Positions 1 to 11,810 of a DNA stretch of 64,000 nucleotides are shown here, one piece after another. The notes beneath the pieces were generated by a model, which had not been told where the DNA came from, searched no databases, and worked only from the letters and a program-made list of their open reading frames with translations. How positions within the stretch are numbered: position 1 is the first letter of the stretch; every line of letters begins with the position of its first letter. Source of the stretch: Parietaria judaica (Eukaryota > Streptophyta > Magnoliopsida > Rosales > Urticaceae); assembly GCA_954871525.1 (NCBI GenBank), contig CATOZS010000010.1, positions 930,001 to 994,000 of the forward strand. The letters are read 5' to 3'. A program made the position numbers and the translations under genes.

Positions 1-1160
1 TGAGTCTTTTTCCCATTTTACGCGAAAAAACCCTCATTGGACGATATTTTAAACAAAACATGAACTTCAAAATGCTTCATAATGTGTAACTGTATCACAT
101 TTACTTATTTTAATCCCTAAATAGCGAAGCACTGTCTCGTAGTTTCTATATCAAGCGGTTAACGGGTGAAAATCATTACCGAAAACTGTTGAAAATTGGT
201 TTTCTTACGAAAGCAAATACGATGCGTTCTTGATGAAATTTGAGTTGCTAGACCTTCATTAGGGTGGTTTTACTATAGACTGGGTTATTGTCGTCTTTAA
301 AAGTGTTTTGAGGTCTTTTCAAACCCAGTTTCAACAATTAACGCGTGGTCCAAAAAAAGCTGAGTCTTTTTCCCATTTTACGCGAAAAAACCCTAATTGG
401 ACGATATTTTAAACAAAACATGAACTTCAAAATGCCTCATAATGTGTAACTGTATCATTTACTTATTTTAATCCCTAAATAGCGAAGCACTGTCTCGTAG
501 TTTCTATATCAAGCGGTTAACGGGTGAAAATCATTACCGAAAACTGTTGAAAATTGGTTTTCTTACGAAAGCAAATACGATGCGTTCTTGATGAAATTTG
601 AGTTGCTAGACCTTCATTAGGGTGGTTTTACTATAGACTGGGTTATTGTCGTCTTTAAAAGTGTTTTGAGGTCTTTTCAAACCCAGTTTCAACAATTAAC
701 GCGTGGTCCAAAAAAAACTGAGTCTTTTTCCCATTTTACGTGAAAAAACCCTAATTGGACGATATTTTAAACAAAACATGAACTTCAAAATGCTTCATAA
801 TGTGTAACTGTAACACATTTACTTATTTTAATCCCTAAATAGCGAAGCACTGTCTCGTAGTTTCTATATCAAGCGGTTAACGGGCGAAAATCATTACCGA
901 AAACTGTTGAAAATTGGTTTTCTTACGAAAGCAAATACGATGCGTTCTTGATGAAATTTGAGTTGCTAGACCTTCATTAGGGTGGTTTTACTATAGACTG
1001 GGTTATTGTCGTCTTTAAAAGTGTTTTGAGGTCTTTTCAAACCCAGTTTCAACAATTAACGCGTGGTCCAAGAAAAACTGAGTCTTTTTCCCATTTTACG
1101 CGAAAAAACCCTAATTGGACGATATTTTAAACAAAACAAGAACTTCAAAATGCTTCATAA

Positions 1161-1170
1161 TGTGTATCAC
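1161..1170 (+). other. 6-bp deletion between short direct repeats
   Basis: The usual TGTGTAACTGTATCAC reads TGTGTATCAC here. Six bases are lost between two GTA direct repeats, as expected from replication slippage. This makes monomer 1078-1431 only 354 bp. Confidence 0.85.
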
Positions 1171-2509
1171 ATTTACTTATCTTAATCCCTAAATAGCGAA
1201 GTACTGTCTCGTAGTTTCTATATCAAGCGGTTAACGGGTGAAAATCATTACCGAAAACTGTTGAAAATTGGTTTTCTTACGAAAGCAAATACGACGCGTT
1301 CTTGATGAAATTTCAGTTGCTAGACCTTCATTAGGGTGGTTTTACTATAGACTGGGTTATTGTCGTCTTTAAAAGTGTTTTGAGGTCTTTTCAAACCCAG
1401 TTTCAACAATTAACGCGTTGTCCAAAAAAAGCTGAGTCTTTTTCCTATTTTACGCGAAAAAACCCTAATTGGACGATATTTTAAACAAAACATGAACTTC
1501 AAAATGCCTCATAATGTGTAACTGTATCATTTACTTATTTTAATCCCTAAATAGCGAAGCACTGTCTCGTAGTTTCTATATCAAGCGGTTAACGGGTGAA
1601 AATCATTACCGAAAACTGTTGAAAATTGGTTTTCTTACGAAAGCAAATACGATGCGTTCTTGATGAAATTTGAGTTGCTAGACCTTCATTAGGGTGGTTT
1701 TACTATAGACTGGGTTATTGTCGTCTTTAAAAGTGTTTTGAGGTCTTTTCAAACCCAGTTTCAACAATTAACGCGTGGTCCAAAAAAAACTGAGTCTTTT
1801 TCCCATTTTACGTGAAAAAACCCTAATTGGACGATATTTTAAACAAAACATGAACTTCAAAATGCTTCATAATGTGTAACTGTAACACATTTACTTATTT
1901 TAATCCCTAAATAGCGAAGCACTGTCTCGTAGTTTCTATATCAAGCGGTTAACGGGTGAAAATCATTACCGAAAACTGTTGAAAATTGGTTTTCTTACGA
2001 AAGCAAATACGATGCGTTCTTGATGAAATTTGAGTTGCTAGACCTTCATTAGGGTGGTTTTACTATAGACTGGGTTATTGTCTTCTTTAAAAGTGTTTTG
2101 AGGTCTTTTCAAACCCAGTTTCAACAATTAACGCGTGGTCCAAAAAAAACTGAGTCTTTTTCCCATTTTACGCGAAAAAACCCTTATTGGACGATATTTT
2201 AAACAAAACATGAACTTCAAAATGCTTCATAATGTGTAACTGTATAACATTTACTTATTTTAATCCCTAAATAGCGAAGCACTGTCTCGTAGTTTCTATA
2301 TCAAGCGGTTAACGGGTGAAAATCATTACCGAAAACTGTTGAAAATTTTTTTTCTTACGAAAGCAAATACGATGCGTTCTTGATGAAATTTGAGTTGCTA
2401 GACCTTCATTAGGGTGGTTTTACTATAGACTGGGTTATTGTTGTCTTTAAAAGTGTTTTGAGGTCTTTTCAAACCCAGTTTCAACAATTAACGCGTGGTC
2501 CAAAAAAAA

Positions 2510-2822
2510 CTGAGTCTTTTTCCCATTTTACGCGAAAAAACCCTCATTGGACGATATTTTAAACAAAACATGAACTTAAAAATGCTTCATAATGTGTAAC
2601 TGTATCACATTTACTTATTTTAATCCCTAAATAGCGAAGCACTGTAAACTGTTGAAAATTGGTTTTCTTACGAAAGCAAATACGATGCGTTCTTGATGAA
2701 ATTTGAGTTGCTAGACCTTCATTAGGGTGGTTTTACTATAGACTGGGTTATTGTCGTCTTTAAAAGTGTTTTGAGGTCTTTTCAAACCCAGTTTCAACAA
2801 TTAACGCGTGGTCCAAGAAAAA
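2510..2822 (+). repeat. Truncated 313-bp monomer with a 47-bp internal deletion
   Basis: GCACTGT is joined directly to AAACTGTTG at 2645/2646. This removes the 47 bases that normally run from CTCGTAG through ATTACCGA, including the diagnostic CCG/AAG site. No long direct repeat flanks the junction. It is the largest indel in the window and is seen only once, so it has not been amplified within this window. Confidence 0.93.
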
Positions 2823-3540
2823 CTGAGTCTTTTTCCCATTTTACGCGAAAAAACCCTAATTGGACGATATTTTAAACAAAACATGAACTTCAAAATGCTT
2901 CATAATGTGTAACTGTATCACATTTACTTATTTTAATCCCTAAATAGCGAAGTACTGTCTCGTAGTTTCTATATCAAGCGGTTAACGGGCGAAAATCATT
3001 ACCGAAAACTGTTGAAAATTGGTTTTCTTACGAAAGCAAATACGATGCGTTCTTGATGAAATTTCAGTTGCTAGACCTTCATTAGGGTGGTTTTACTATA
3101 GACTGGGTTATTGTCGTCTTTAAAAGTGTTTTGAGGTCTTTTCAAACCCAGTTTCAACAATTAACGCGTTGTCCAAAAAAAGCTGAGTCTTTTTCCTATT
3201 TTACGCGAAAAAACCCTAATTGGACGATATTTTAAACAAAACATGAACTTCAAAATGCCTCATAATGTGTAACTGTATCATTTACTTATTTTAATCCCTA
3301 AATAGCGAAGCACTGTCTCGTAGTTTCTATATCAAGCGGTTAACGGGTGAAAATCATTACCGAAAACTGTTGAAAATTGGTTTTCTTACGAAAGCAAATA
3401 CGATGCGTTCTTGATGAAATTTGAGTTGCTAGACCTTCATTAGGGTGGTTTTACTATAGACTGGGTTATTGTCGTCTTTAAAAGTGTTTTGAGGTCTTTT
3501 CAAACCCAGTTTCAACAATTAACGCGTGGTCCAAAAAAAA

Positions 3541-5340
3541 CTGAGTCTTTTTCCCATTTTACGTGAAAAAACCCTAATTGGACGATATTTTAAACAAAAC
3601 ATGAACTTCAAAATGCTTCATAATGTGTAACTGTAACACATTTACTTATTTTAATCCCTAAATAGCGAAGCACTGTCTCGTAGTTTCTATATCAAGCGGT
3701 TAACGGGCGAAAATCATTACCGAAAACTGTTGAAAATTGGTTTTCTTACGAAAGCAAATACGATGCGTTCTTGATGAAATTTCAGTTACTAGACCTTCAT
3801 TAGGGTGGTTTTACTATAGACTGGGTTATTGTCGTCTTTAAAAGTGTTTTGAGGTCTTTTCAAACCCAGTTTCAACAATTAACGCGTTGTCCAAAAAAAG
3901 CTGAGTCTTTTTCCTATTTTACGCGAAAAAACCCTAATTGGACGATATTTTAAACAAAACATGAACTTCAAAATGCTTCATAATGTGTAACTGTATCACA
4001 TTTACTTATTTTAATCCCTAAATAGCGAAGCACTGTCTCGTAGTTTCTATATCAAGCGGTTAACGTGTGAAAATCATTACCGAAAACTGTTGAAAATTGG
4101 TTTTCTTACGAAAGCAAATACGATGCGTTCTTGATGAAATTTCAGTTGCTAGAGCTTCATTAGGGTGGTTTTACTATAGACTGGGTTATTGTCGTCTTTA
4201 AAAGTGTTTTGAGGTCTTTTCAAACCCAGTTTCAACAATTAACGCGTGGTCCAAAAAAAACTGAGTCTTTTTCCCATTTTACGCGAAAAAACCCTAATTG
4301 GACGATATTTTAAACAAAACATGAACTTCAAAATGCTTCATAATGTGTAACTGTATCACATTTACTTATTTTAATCCCTAAATAGCGAAGCACTGTCTCG
4401 TAGTTTCTATATCAAGCGGTTAACGGGCGAAAATCATTAAAGAAAACTATTGAAAATTGGTTTTCTTACGAAAGCAAATACGATGCGTTCTTGATGAAAT
4501 TTGAGTTGCTAGACCTTCATTAGGGTGGTTTTACTATAGACTGGGTTATTGTCGTCTTTAAAAGTGTTTTGAGGTCTTTTCCAACCCAATTTCAACAATT
4601 AACGCGTGGTCCAAAAAAAACTGAGTCTTTTTCCCATTTTACGCGAAAAAACCCTAATTGGACGATATTTTAAACAAAACATGAACCTTAAAATGCTTCA
4701 TAATGTGTAACTGTATCACATTTACTTATTTTAATCCCTAAATAGCGAAGCACTGTCTCGTAGTTTCTATATCAAGCGGTTAACGGGTGAAAATCATTAC
4801 CGAAAACTGTTGAAAATTGGTTTTCTTACGAAAGCAAATACGATGCGTTCTTGATGAAATTTCAGTTGCTAGACCTTCATTAGGGTGGTTTTACTATAGA
4901 CTGGGTTATTGTCGTCTTTAAAAGTGTTTTGAGGTCTTTTCAAACCCAGTTTCAACAATTAACGCGTGGTCCAAAAAAAACTGAGTCTTTTTCCCCTTTT
5001 ACGCGAAAAAACCCTAATTGGACGATATTTTAAACAAAACATGAACTTCAAAATGCTTCATAATGTGTAACTGTATCACATTTACTTATTTTAATCCCTA
5101 AATAGCGAAGCACTGTCTCGTAGTTTCTATATCAAGCGGTTAACGGGCGAAAATCATTAAAGAAAACTATTGAAAATTGGTTTTCTTACGAAAGCAAATA
5201 CGATGCGTTCTTGATGAAATTTGAGTTGCTAGACCTTCATTAGGGTGGTTTTACTATAGACTGGGTTATTGTCGTCTTTAAAAGTGTTTTGAGGTCTTTT
5301 CAAACCCAGTTTCAACAATTAACGCGTTGTCCAAAAAAAG
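3541..5340 (+). repeat. Five transitional monomers
   Basis: Monomers at 3541, 3901, 4261, 4621 and 4981 are each exactly 360 bp and link the indel-rich left block to the regular 5-mer HOR. The 4621 (GAACCTTAAAATG), 4981 (TTCCCCTTTT, AAG-class, GCGTTG) and 5341 (TTCCTATTTT) monomers form an ordered trio. The same trio order returns at 16131/16491/16851 and, with variants in the first member, at 10741/11091/11451 and 19731/20091/20451. Confidence 0.8.
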
Positions 5341-8300
5341 CTGAGTCTTTTTCCTATTTTACGCGTAAAAACCCTAATTGGACGATATTTTAAACAAAAC
5401 ATGAACTTCAAAATGCTTCATAATGTGTAACTGTATCACATTTACTTATTTTAATCCCTAAATAGCGAAGCACTGTCTCGTAGTTTCTATATCAAGCGGT
5501 TAACGGGTGAAAATCATTAAAGAAAACTATTGAAAATTGGTTTTCTTACGAAAGCAAATACGATGCGTTCTTGATGAAATTTCAGTTGCTAGACCTTCAT
5601 TAGGGTGGTTTTACTATAGACTGGGTTATTGTCGTCTTTAAAAGTGTTTTGAGGTCTTTTCAAACCCAGTTTCAACAATTAACGCGTGGTCCAAAAAAAA
5701 CTGAGTCTTTTTCCCATTTTACGCGAAAAAACCCTTATTGGACGATATTTTAAACAAAACATGAACTTCAAAATGCTTCATAATGTGTAACTGTATCACA
5801 TTTACTTATTTTAATCCCTAAATAGCGAAGCACTGTCTTGTAGTTTCTATATCAAGCGGTTAACGGGTGAAAATCATTACCGAAAACTGTTGAAAATTGG
5901 TTTTCTTACGAAAGCAAATACGATGCGTTCTTGATGAAATTTGAGTTGCTAGACCTTCATTAGGGTGGTTTTACTATAGACTGGGTTATTGTCGTCTTTA
6001 AAAGTGTTTTGAGGTCTTTTCAAACCCAGTTTCAACAATTAACGCGTGGTCCAAAAAAAACTGAGTCTTTTTCCCATTTTACGCGAAAAAACCCTAATTG
6101 GACGATATTTTAAACAAAACATGAACTTCAAAATGCTTCATAATGTGTAACTGTATCACATTTACTTATTTTAATCCCTAAATAGCGAAGCACTGTCTCG
6201 TAGTTTCTATATCAAGCGGTTAACGGGCGAAAATCATTAAAGAAAACTATTGAAAATTGGTTTTCTTACGAAAGCAAATACGATGCGTTCTTGATGAAAT
6301 TTGAGTTGCTAGACCTTCATTAGGGTGGTTTTACTATAGACTGGGTTATTGTTGTCTTTAAAAGTGTTTTGAGGTCTTTTCAAACCCAGTTTCAACAATT
6401 AACGCGTGGTCCAAAAAAAACTGAGTCTTTTTCCCATTTTACGCGAAAAAACCCTCATTGGACGATATTTTAAACAAAACATGAACTTCAAAATGCTTCA
6501 TAATGTGTAACTGTATCACATTTACTTATTTTAATCCCTAAATAGCGAAGCACTGTCTCGTAGTTTCTATATCAAGCGGTTAACGGGTGAAAATCATTAC
6601 CGAAAACTGTTGAAAATTGGTTTTCTTACGAAAGCAAATACGATGCGTTCTTGATGAAATTTGAGTTGCTAGAGCTTCATTAGGGTGGTTTTACTATAGA
6701 CTGGGTTATTGTCGTCTTTAAAAGTGTTTTGAGGTCTTTTCAAACCCAGTTTCAACAATTAACGCGTGGTCCAAAAAAAACTGAGTCTTTTTCCCATTTT
6801 ACGCGAAAAAACCCTAATTGGACGATATTTTAAACAAAACATGAACTTCAAAATGCTTCATAATGTGTAACTGTATCACATTTACTTATTTTAATCCCTA
6901 AATAGCGAAGCACTGTCTCGTAGTTTCTATATCAAGCGGTTAACGGGCGAAAATCATTAAAGAAAACTATTGAAAATTGGTTTTCTTACGAAAGCAAATA
7001 CGATGCGTTCTTGATGAAATTTGAGTTGCTAGACCTTCATTAGGGTGGTTTTACTATAGACTGGGTTATTGTCGTCTTTAAAAGTGTTTTGAGGTCTTTT
7101 CAAACCCAGTTTCAACAATTAACGCGTTGTCCAAAAAAAGCTGAGTCTTTTTCCTATTTTACGCGTAAAAACCCTAATTGGACGATATTTTAAACAAAAC
7201 ATGAACTTCAAAATGCTTCATAATGTGTAACTGTATCACATTTACTTATTTTAATCCCTAAATAGCGAAGCACTGTCTCGTAGTTTCTATATCAAGCGGT
7301 TAACGGGTGAAAATCATTAAAGAAAACTATTGAAAATTGGTTTTCTTACGAAAGCAAATACGATGCGTTCTTGATGAAATTTGAGTTGCTAGACCTTCAT
7401 TAGGGTGGTTTTACTATAGACTGGGTTATTGTCGTCTGTAAAAGTGTTTTGAGGTCTTTTCAAACCCAGTTTCAACAATTAACGCGTGGTCCAAAAAAAA
7501 CTGAGTCTTTTTCCCATTTTACGCGAAAAAACCCTTATTGGACGATATTTTAAACAAAACATGAACTTCAAAATGCTTCATAATGTGTAACTGTATAACA
7601 TTTACTTATTTTAATCCCTAAATAGCGAAGCACTGTCTTGTAGTTTCTATATCAAGCGGTTAACGGGTGAAAATCATTACCGAAAACTGTTGAAAATTGG
7701 TTTTCTTACGAAAGCAAATACGATGCGTTCTTGATGAAATTTGAGTTGCTAGACCTTCATTAGGGTGGTTTTACTATAGACTGGGTTATTGTCGTCTTTA
7801 AAAGTGTTTTGAGGTCTTTTCAAACCCAGTTTCAACAATTAACGCGTGGTCCAAAAAAAACTGAGTCTTTTTCCCATTTTACGCGAAAAAACCCTAATTG
7901 GACGATATTTTAAACAAAACATGAACTTCAAAATGCTTCATAATGTGTAACTGTATCACATTTACTTATTTTAATCCCTAAATAGCGAAGCACTGTCTCG
8001 TAGTTTCTATATCAAGCGGTTAACGGGCGAAAATCATTAAAGAAAACTATTGAAAATTGGTTTTCTTACGAAAGCAAATACGATGCGTTCTTGATGAAAT
8101 TTGAGTTGCTAGACCTTCATTAGGGTGGTTTTACTATAGACTGGGTTATTGTTGTCTTTAAAAGTGTTTTGAGGTCTTTTCAAACCCAGTTTCAACAATT
8201 AACGCGTGGTCCAAAAAAAACTGAGTCTTTTTCCCATTTTACGCGAAAAAACCCTCATTGGACGATATTTTAAACAAAACATGAACTTCAAAATGCTTCA

Positions 8301-10740
8301 TAATGTGTAACTGTATCACATTTACTTATTTTAATCCCTAAATAGCGAAGCACTGTCTCGTAGTTTCTATATCAAGCGGTTAACGGGTGAAAATCATTAC
8401 CGAAAACTGTTGAAAATTGGTTTTCTTACGAAAGCAAATACGATGCGTTCTTGATGAAATTTCAGTTGCTAGAGCTTCATTAGGGTGGTTTTACTATAGA
8501 CTGGGTTATTGTCGTCTTTAAAAGTGTTTTGAGGTCTTTTCAAACCCAGTTTCAACAATTAACGCGTGGTCCAAAAAAAACTGAGTCTTTTTCCCATTTT
8601 ACGCGAAAAAACCCTAATTGGACGATATTTTAAACAAAACATGAACTTCAAAATGCTTCATAATGTGTAACTGTATCACATTTACTTATTTTAATCCCTA
8701 AATAGCGAAGCACTGTCTCGTAGTTTCTATATCAAGCGGTTAACGGGCGAAAATCATTAAAGAAAACTATTGAAAATTGGTTTTCTTACGAAAGCAAATA
8801 CGATGCGTTCTTGATGAAATTTGAGTTGCTAGACCTTCATTAGGGTGGTTTTACTATAGACTGGGTTATTGTCGTCTTTAAAAGTGTTTTGAGGTCTTTT
8901 CAAACCCAGTTTCAACAATTAACGCGTTGTCCAAAAAAAGCTGAGTCTTTTTCCTATTTTACGCGTAAAAACCCTAATTGGACGATATTTTAAACAAAAC
9001 ATGAACTTCAAAATGCTTCATAATGTGTAACTGTATCACATTTACTTATTTTAATCCCTAAATAGCGAAGCACTGTCTCGTAGTTTCTATATCAAGCGGT
9101 TAACGGGTGAAAATCATTAAAGAAAACTATTGAAAATTGGTTTTCTTACGAAAGCAAATACGATGCGTTCTTGATGAAATTTCAGTTGCTAGACCTTCAT
9201 TAGGGTGGTTTTACTATAGACTGGGTTATTGTCGTCTTTAAAAGTGTTTTGAGGTCTTTTCAAACCCAGTTTCAACAATTAACGCGTGGTCCAAAAAAAA
9301 CTGAGTCTTTTTCCCATTTTACGCGAAAAAACCCTTATTGGACGATATTTTAAACAAAACATGAACTTCAAAATGCTTCATAATGTGTAACTGTATAACA
9401 TTTACTTATTTTAATCCCTAAATAGCGAAGCACTGTCTTGTAGTTTCTATATCAAGCGGTTAACGGGTGAAAATCATTACCGAAAACTGTTGAAAATTGG
9501 TTTTCTTACGAAAGCAAATACGATGCGTTCTTGATGAAATTTGAGTTGCTAGACCTTCATTAGGGTGGTTTTACTATAGACTGGGTTATTGTCGTCTTTA
9601 AAAGTGTTTTGAGGTCTTTTCAAACCCAGTTTCAACAATTAACGCGTGGTCCAAAAAAAACTGAGTCTTTTTCCCATTTTACGCGAAAAAACCCTAATTG
9701 GACGATATTTTAAACAAAACATGAACTTCAAAATGCTTCATAATGTGTAACTGTATCACATTTACTTATTTTAATCCCTAAATAGCGAAGCACTGTCTCG
9801 TAGTTTCTATATCAAGCGGTTAACGGGCGAAAATCATTAAAGAAAACTATTGAAAATTGGTTTTCTTACGAAAGCAAATACGATGCGTTCTTGATGAAAT
9901 TTGAGTTGCTAGACCTTCATTAGGGTGGTTTTACTATAAACTGGGTTATTGTTGTCTTTAAAAGTGTTTTGAGGTCTTTTCAAACCCAGTTTCAACAATT
10001 AACGCGTGGTCCAAAAAAAACTGAGTCTTTTTCCCATTTTACGCGAAAAAACCCTCATTGGACGATATTTTAAACAAAACATGAACTTCAAAATGCTTCA
10101 TAATGTGTAACTGTATCACATTTACTTATTTTAATCCCTAAATAGCGAAGCACTGTCTCGTAGTTTCTATATCAAGCGGTTAACGGGTGAAAATCATTAC
10201 CGAAAACTGTTGAAAATTGGTTTTCTTACGAAAGCAAATACGATGCGTTCTTGATGAAATTTCAGTTGCTAGAGCTTCATTAGGGTGGTTTTACTATAGA
10301 CTGGGTTATTGTCGTCTTTAAAAGTGTTTTGAGGTCTTTTCAAACCCAGTTTCAACAATTAACGCGTGGTCCAAAAAAAACTGAGTCTTTTTCCCATTTT
10401 ACGCGAAAAAACCCTAATTGGACGATATTTTAAACAAAACATGAACTTCAAAATGCTTCATAATGTGTAACTGTATCACATTTACTTATTTTAATCCCTA
10501 AATAGCGAAGCACTGTCTCGTAGTTTCTATATCAAGCGGTTAACGGGCGAAAATCATTAAAGAAAACTATTGAAAATTGGTTTTCTTACGAAAGCAAATA
10601 CGATGCGTTCTTGATGAAATTTGAGTTGCTAGACCTTCATTAGGGTGGTTTTACTATAGACTGGGTTATTGTTGTCTTTAAAAGTGTTTTGAGGTCTTTT
10701 CAAACCCAGTTTCAACAATTAACGCGTGGTCCAAAAAAAA
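5341..10740 (+). repeat. Higher-order repeat 1: 5 monomers (1,800 bp), three tandem copies
   Basis: The copies begin at 5341, 7141 and 8941. Position 1 carries TTCCTATTTT with GCGTAAAA (AAG-class); position 2 CCTTATT with CTTGTAG (CCG); position 3 GGGCGA with GTTGTC (AAG); position 4 CCCTCATT with AGAGCTTC (CCG); position 5 GGGCGA with GCGTTG (AAG). Copies differ at a few sites: GTCTGT only in 7141-7500, TATAACAT in copies 2 and 3, and the last monomer of copy 3 ends GTTGTC/GCGTGG. Every monomer is exactly 360 bp. Confidence 0.93.
6340..6390. repeat. Inverted repeat present once per monomer (example copy)
   Basis: ACTGGGTT at 6340-6347 and AACCCAGT at 6383-6390 are perfect 8-bp complementary arms separated by 35 bp. 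The same pair occurs in nearly every monomer. Inside the loop, TTTGA and TCAAA form a second 5-bp pair with a 7-base gap. It could extrude as a cruciform or stem-loop in a transcript. Changes that break one arm (for example GACAGGG at 37,29x, CACAG at 62,90x) are not compensated in the other arm, so there is no sign of selection for pairing. Confidence 0.6.
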
Positions 10741-11090
10741 CTGAGTCTTTTTCCCATTTTACGCGAAAAAACCCTAATTGGACGATATTTTAAACAAAAC
10801 ATGAACTTCATAATGTGTAACTGTATCACATTTACTTATTTTAATCCCTAAATAGCGAAGCACTGTCTCGTAGTTTCTATATCAAGCGGTTAACGGGTGA
10901 AAATCATTACCGAAAACTGTTGAAAATTGGTTTTCTTACGAAAGCAAATACGATGCGTTCTTGATGAAATTTCAGTTGCTAGACCTTCATTAGGGTGGTT
11001 TTACTATAGACTGGGTTATTGTCGTCTTTAAAAGTGTTTTGAGGTCTTTTCAAACCCAGTTTCAACAATTAACGCGTGGTCCAAAAAAAA
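10741..11090 (+). repeat. 350-bp monomer with a 10-bp slippage deletion
   Basis: At 10801-10815 the usual ACTTCAAAATGCTTCATAATG reads ACTTCATAATG. Ten bases are lost between two CTTCA direct repeats. The rest of the monomer is CCG-class with TTCAG. It separates HOR 1 from the trimer block and is the only length change between 3541 and 22970. Confidence 0.93.
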
Positions 11091-11810
11091 CTGAGTCTTT
11101 TTCCCCTTTTACGCGAAAAAACCCTAATTGGACGATATTTTAAACAAAACATGAACTTCAAAATGCTTCATAATGTGTAACTGTATCACATTTACTTATT
11201 TTAATCCCTAAATAGCGAAGCACTGTCTCGTAGTTTCTATATCAAGCGGTTAACGGGCGAAAATCATTAAAGAAAACTATTGAAAATTGGTTTTCTTACG
11301 AAAGCAAATACGATGCGTTCTTGATGAAATTTGAGTTGCTAGACCTTCATTAGGGTGGTTTTACTATAGACTGGGTTATTGTCGTCTTTAAAAGTGTTTT
11401 GAGGTCTTTTCAAACCCAGTTTCAACAATTAACGCGTTGTCCAAAAAAAGCTGAGTCTTTTTCCTATTTTACGCGAAAAAACCCTAATTGGACGATATTT
11501 TAAACAAAACATGAACTTCAAAATGCTTCATAATGTGTAACTGTATCACATTTACTTATTTTAATCCCTAAATAGCGAAGCACTGTCTCGTAGTTTCTAT
11601 ATCAAGCGGTTAACGGGTGAAAATCATTAAAGAAAACTATTGAAAATTGGTTTTCTTACGAAAGCAAATACGATGCGTTCTTGATGAAATTTCAGTTGCT
11701 AGACCTTCATTAGGGTGGTTTTACTATAGACTGGGTTATTGTCGTCTGTAAAAGTGTTTTGAGGTCTTTTCAAACCCAGTTTCAACAATTAACGCGTGGT
11801 CCAAAAAAAA
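11091..11810 (+). repeat. Two-monomer linker (TTCCCC type and CTATTTT/GTCTGT type)
   Basis: Monomer 11091 carries TTCCCCTTTT, GGGCGA, AAG and GCGTTG. Monomer 11451 carries TTCCTATTTT, AAG, TTCAG and GTCTGT. The same ordered pair occurs at 16491/16851 and 20091/20451, each time followed by a CCTTATT / GATATTATAAAC monomer, so this is one element of a larger copied segment. Confidence 0.85.

Larger units (their letters stand above)
1..3540 (+). repeat. Left block: heterogeneous monomers with frequent indels
   Basis: Ten monomers start at about 1 (partial), 360, 718, 1078, 1432, 1790, 2150, 2510, 2823 and 3183. Their lengths vary (354, 358, 360 and 313 bp). A CA-loss variant (TGTATCATTTAC) with GCCTC recurs at 360, 1432 and 3183, each time followed by a CGTGAAA / TGTAACAC monomer (718, 1790, 3541). 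Monomers 1078 and 2823 both follow CCAAGAAAAAC and both carry AAGTACTG. So 1078-2822 and the segment beginning at 2823 look like copies of one 5-monomer segment about 1,745 bp apart. The indel density is higher here than in the next 20 kb. Confidence 0.85.

Noticed and set aside
1..360. Internal 180-bp half-repeat within the monomer
   Set aside because: Only very short matches (TTACG, GAAA runs) line up at a 180-bp shift, not enough to claim a dimeric origin without a proper alignment.
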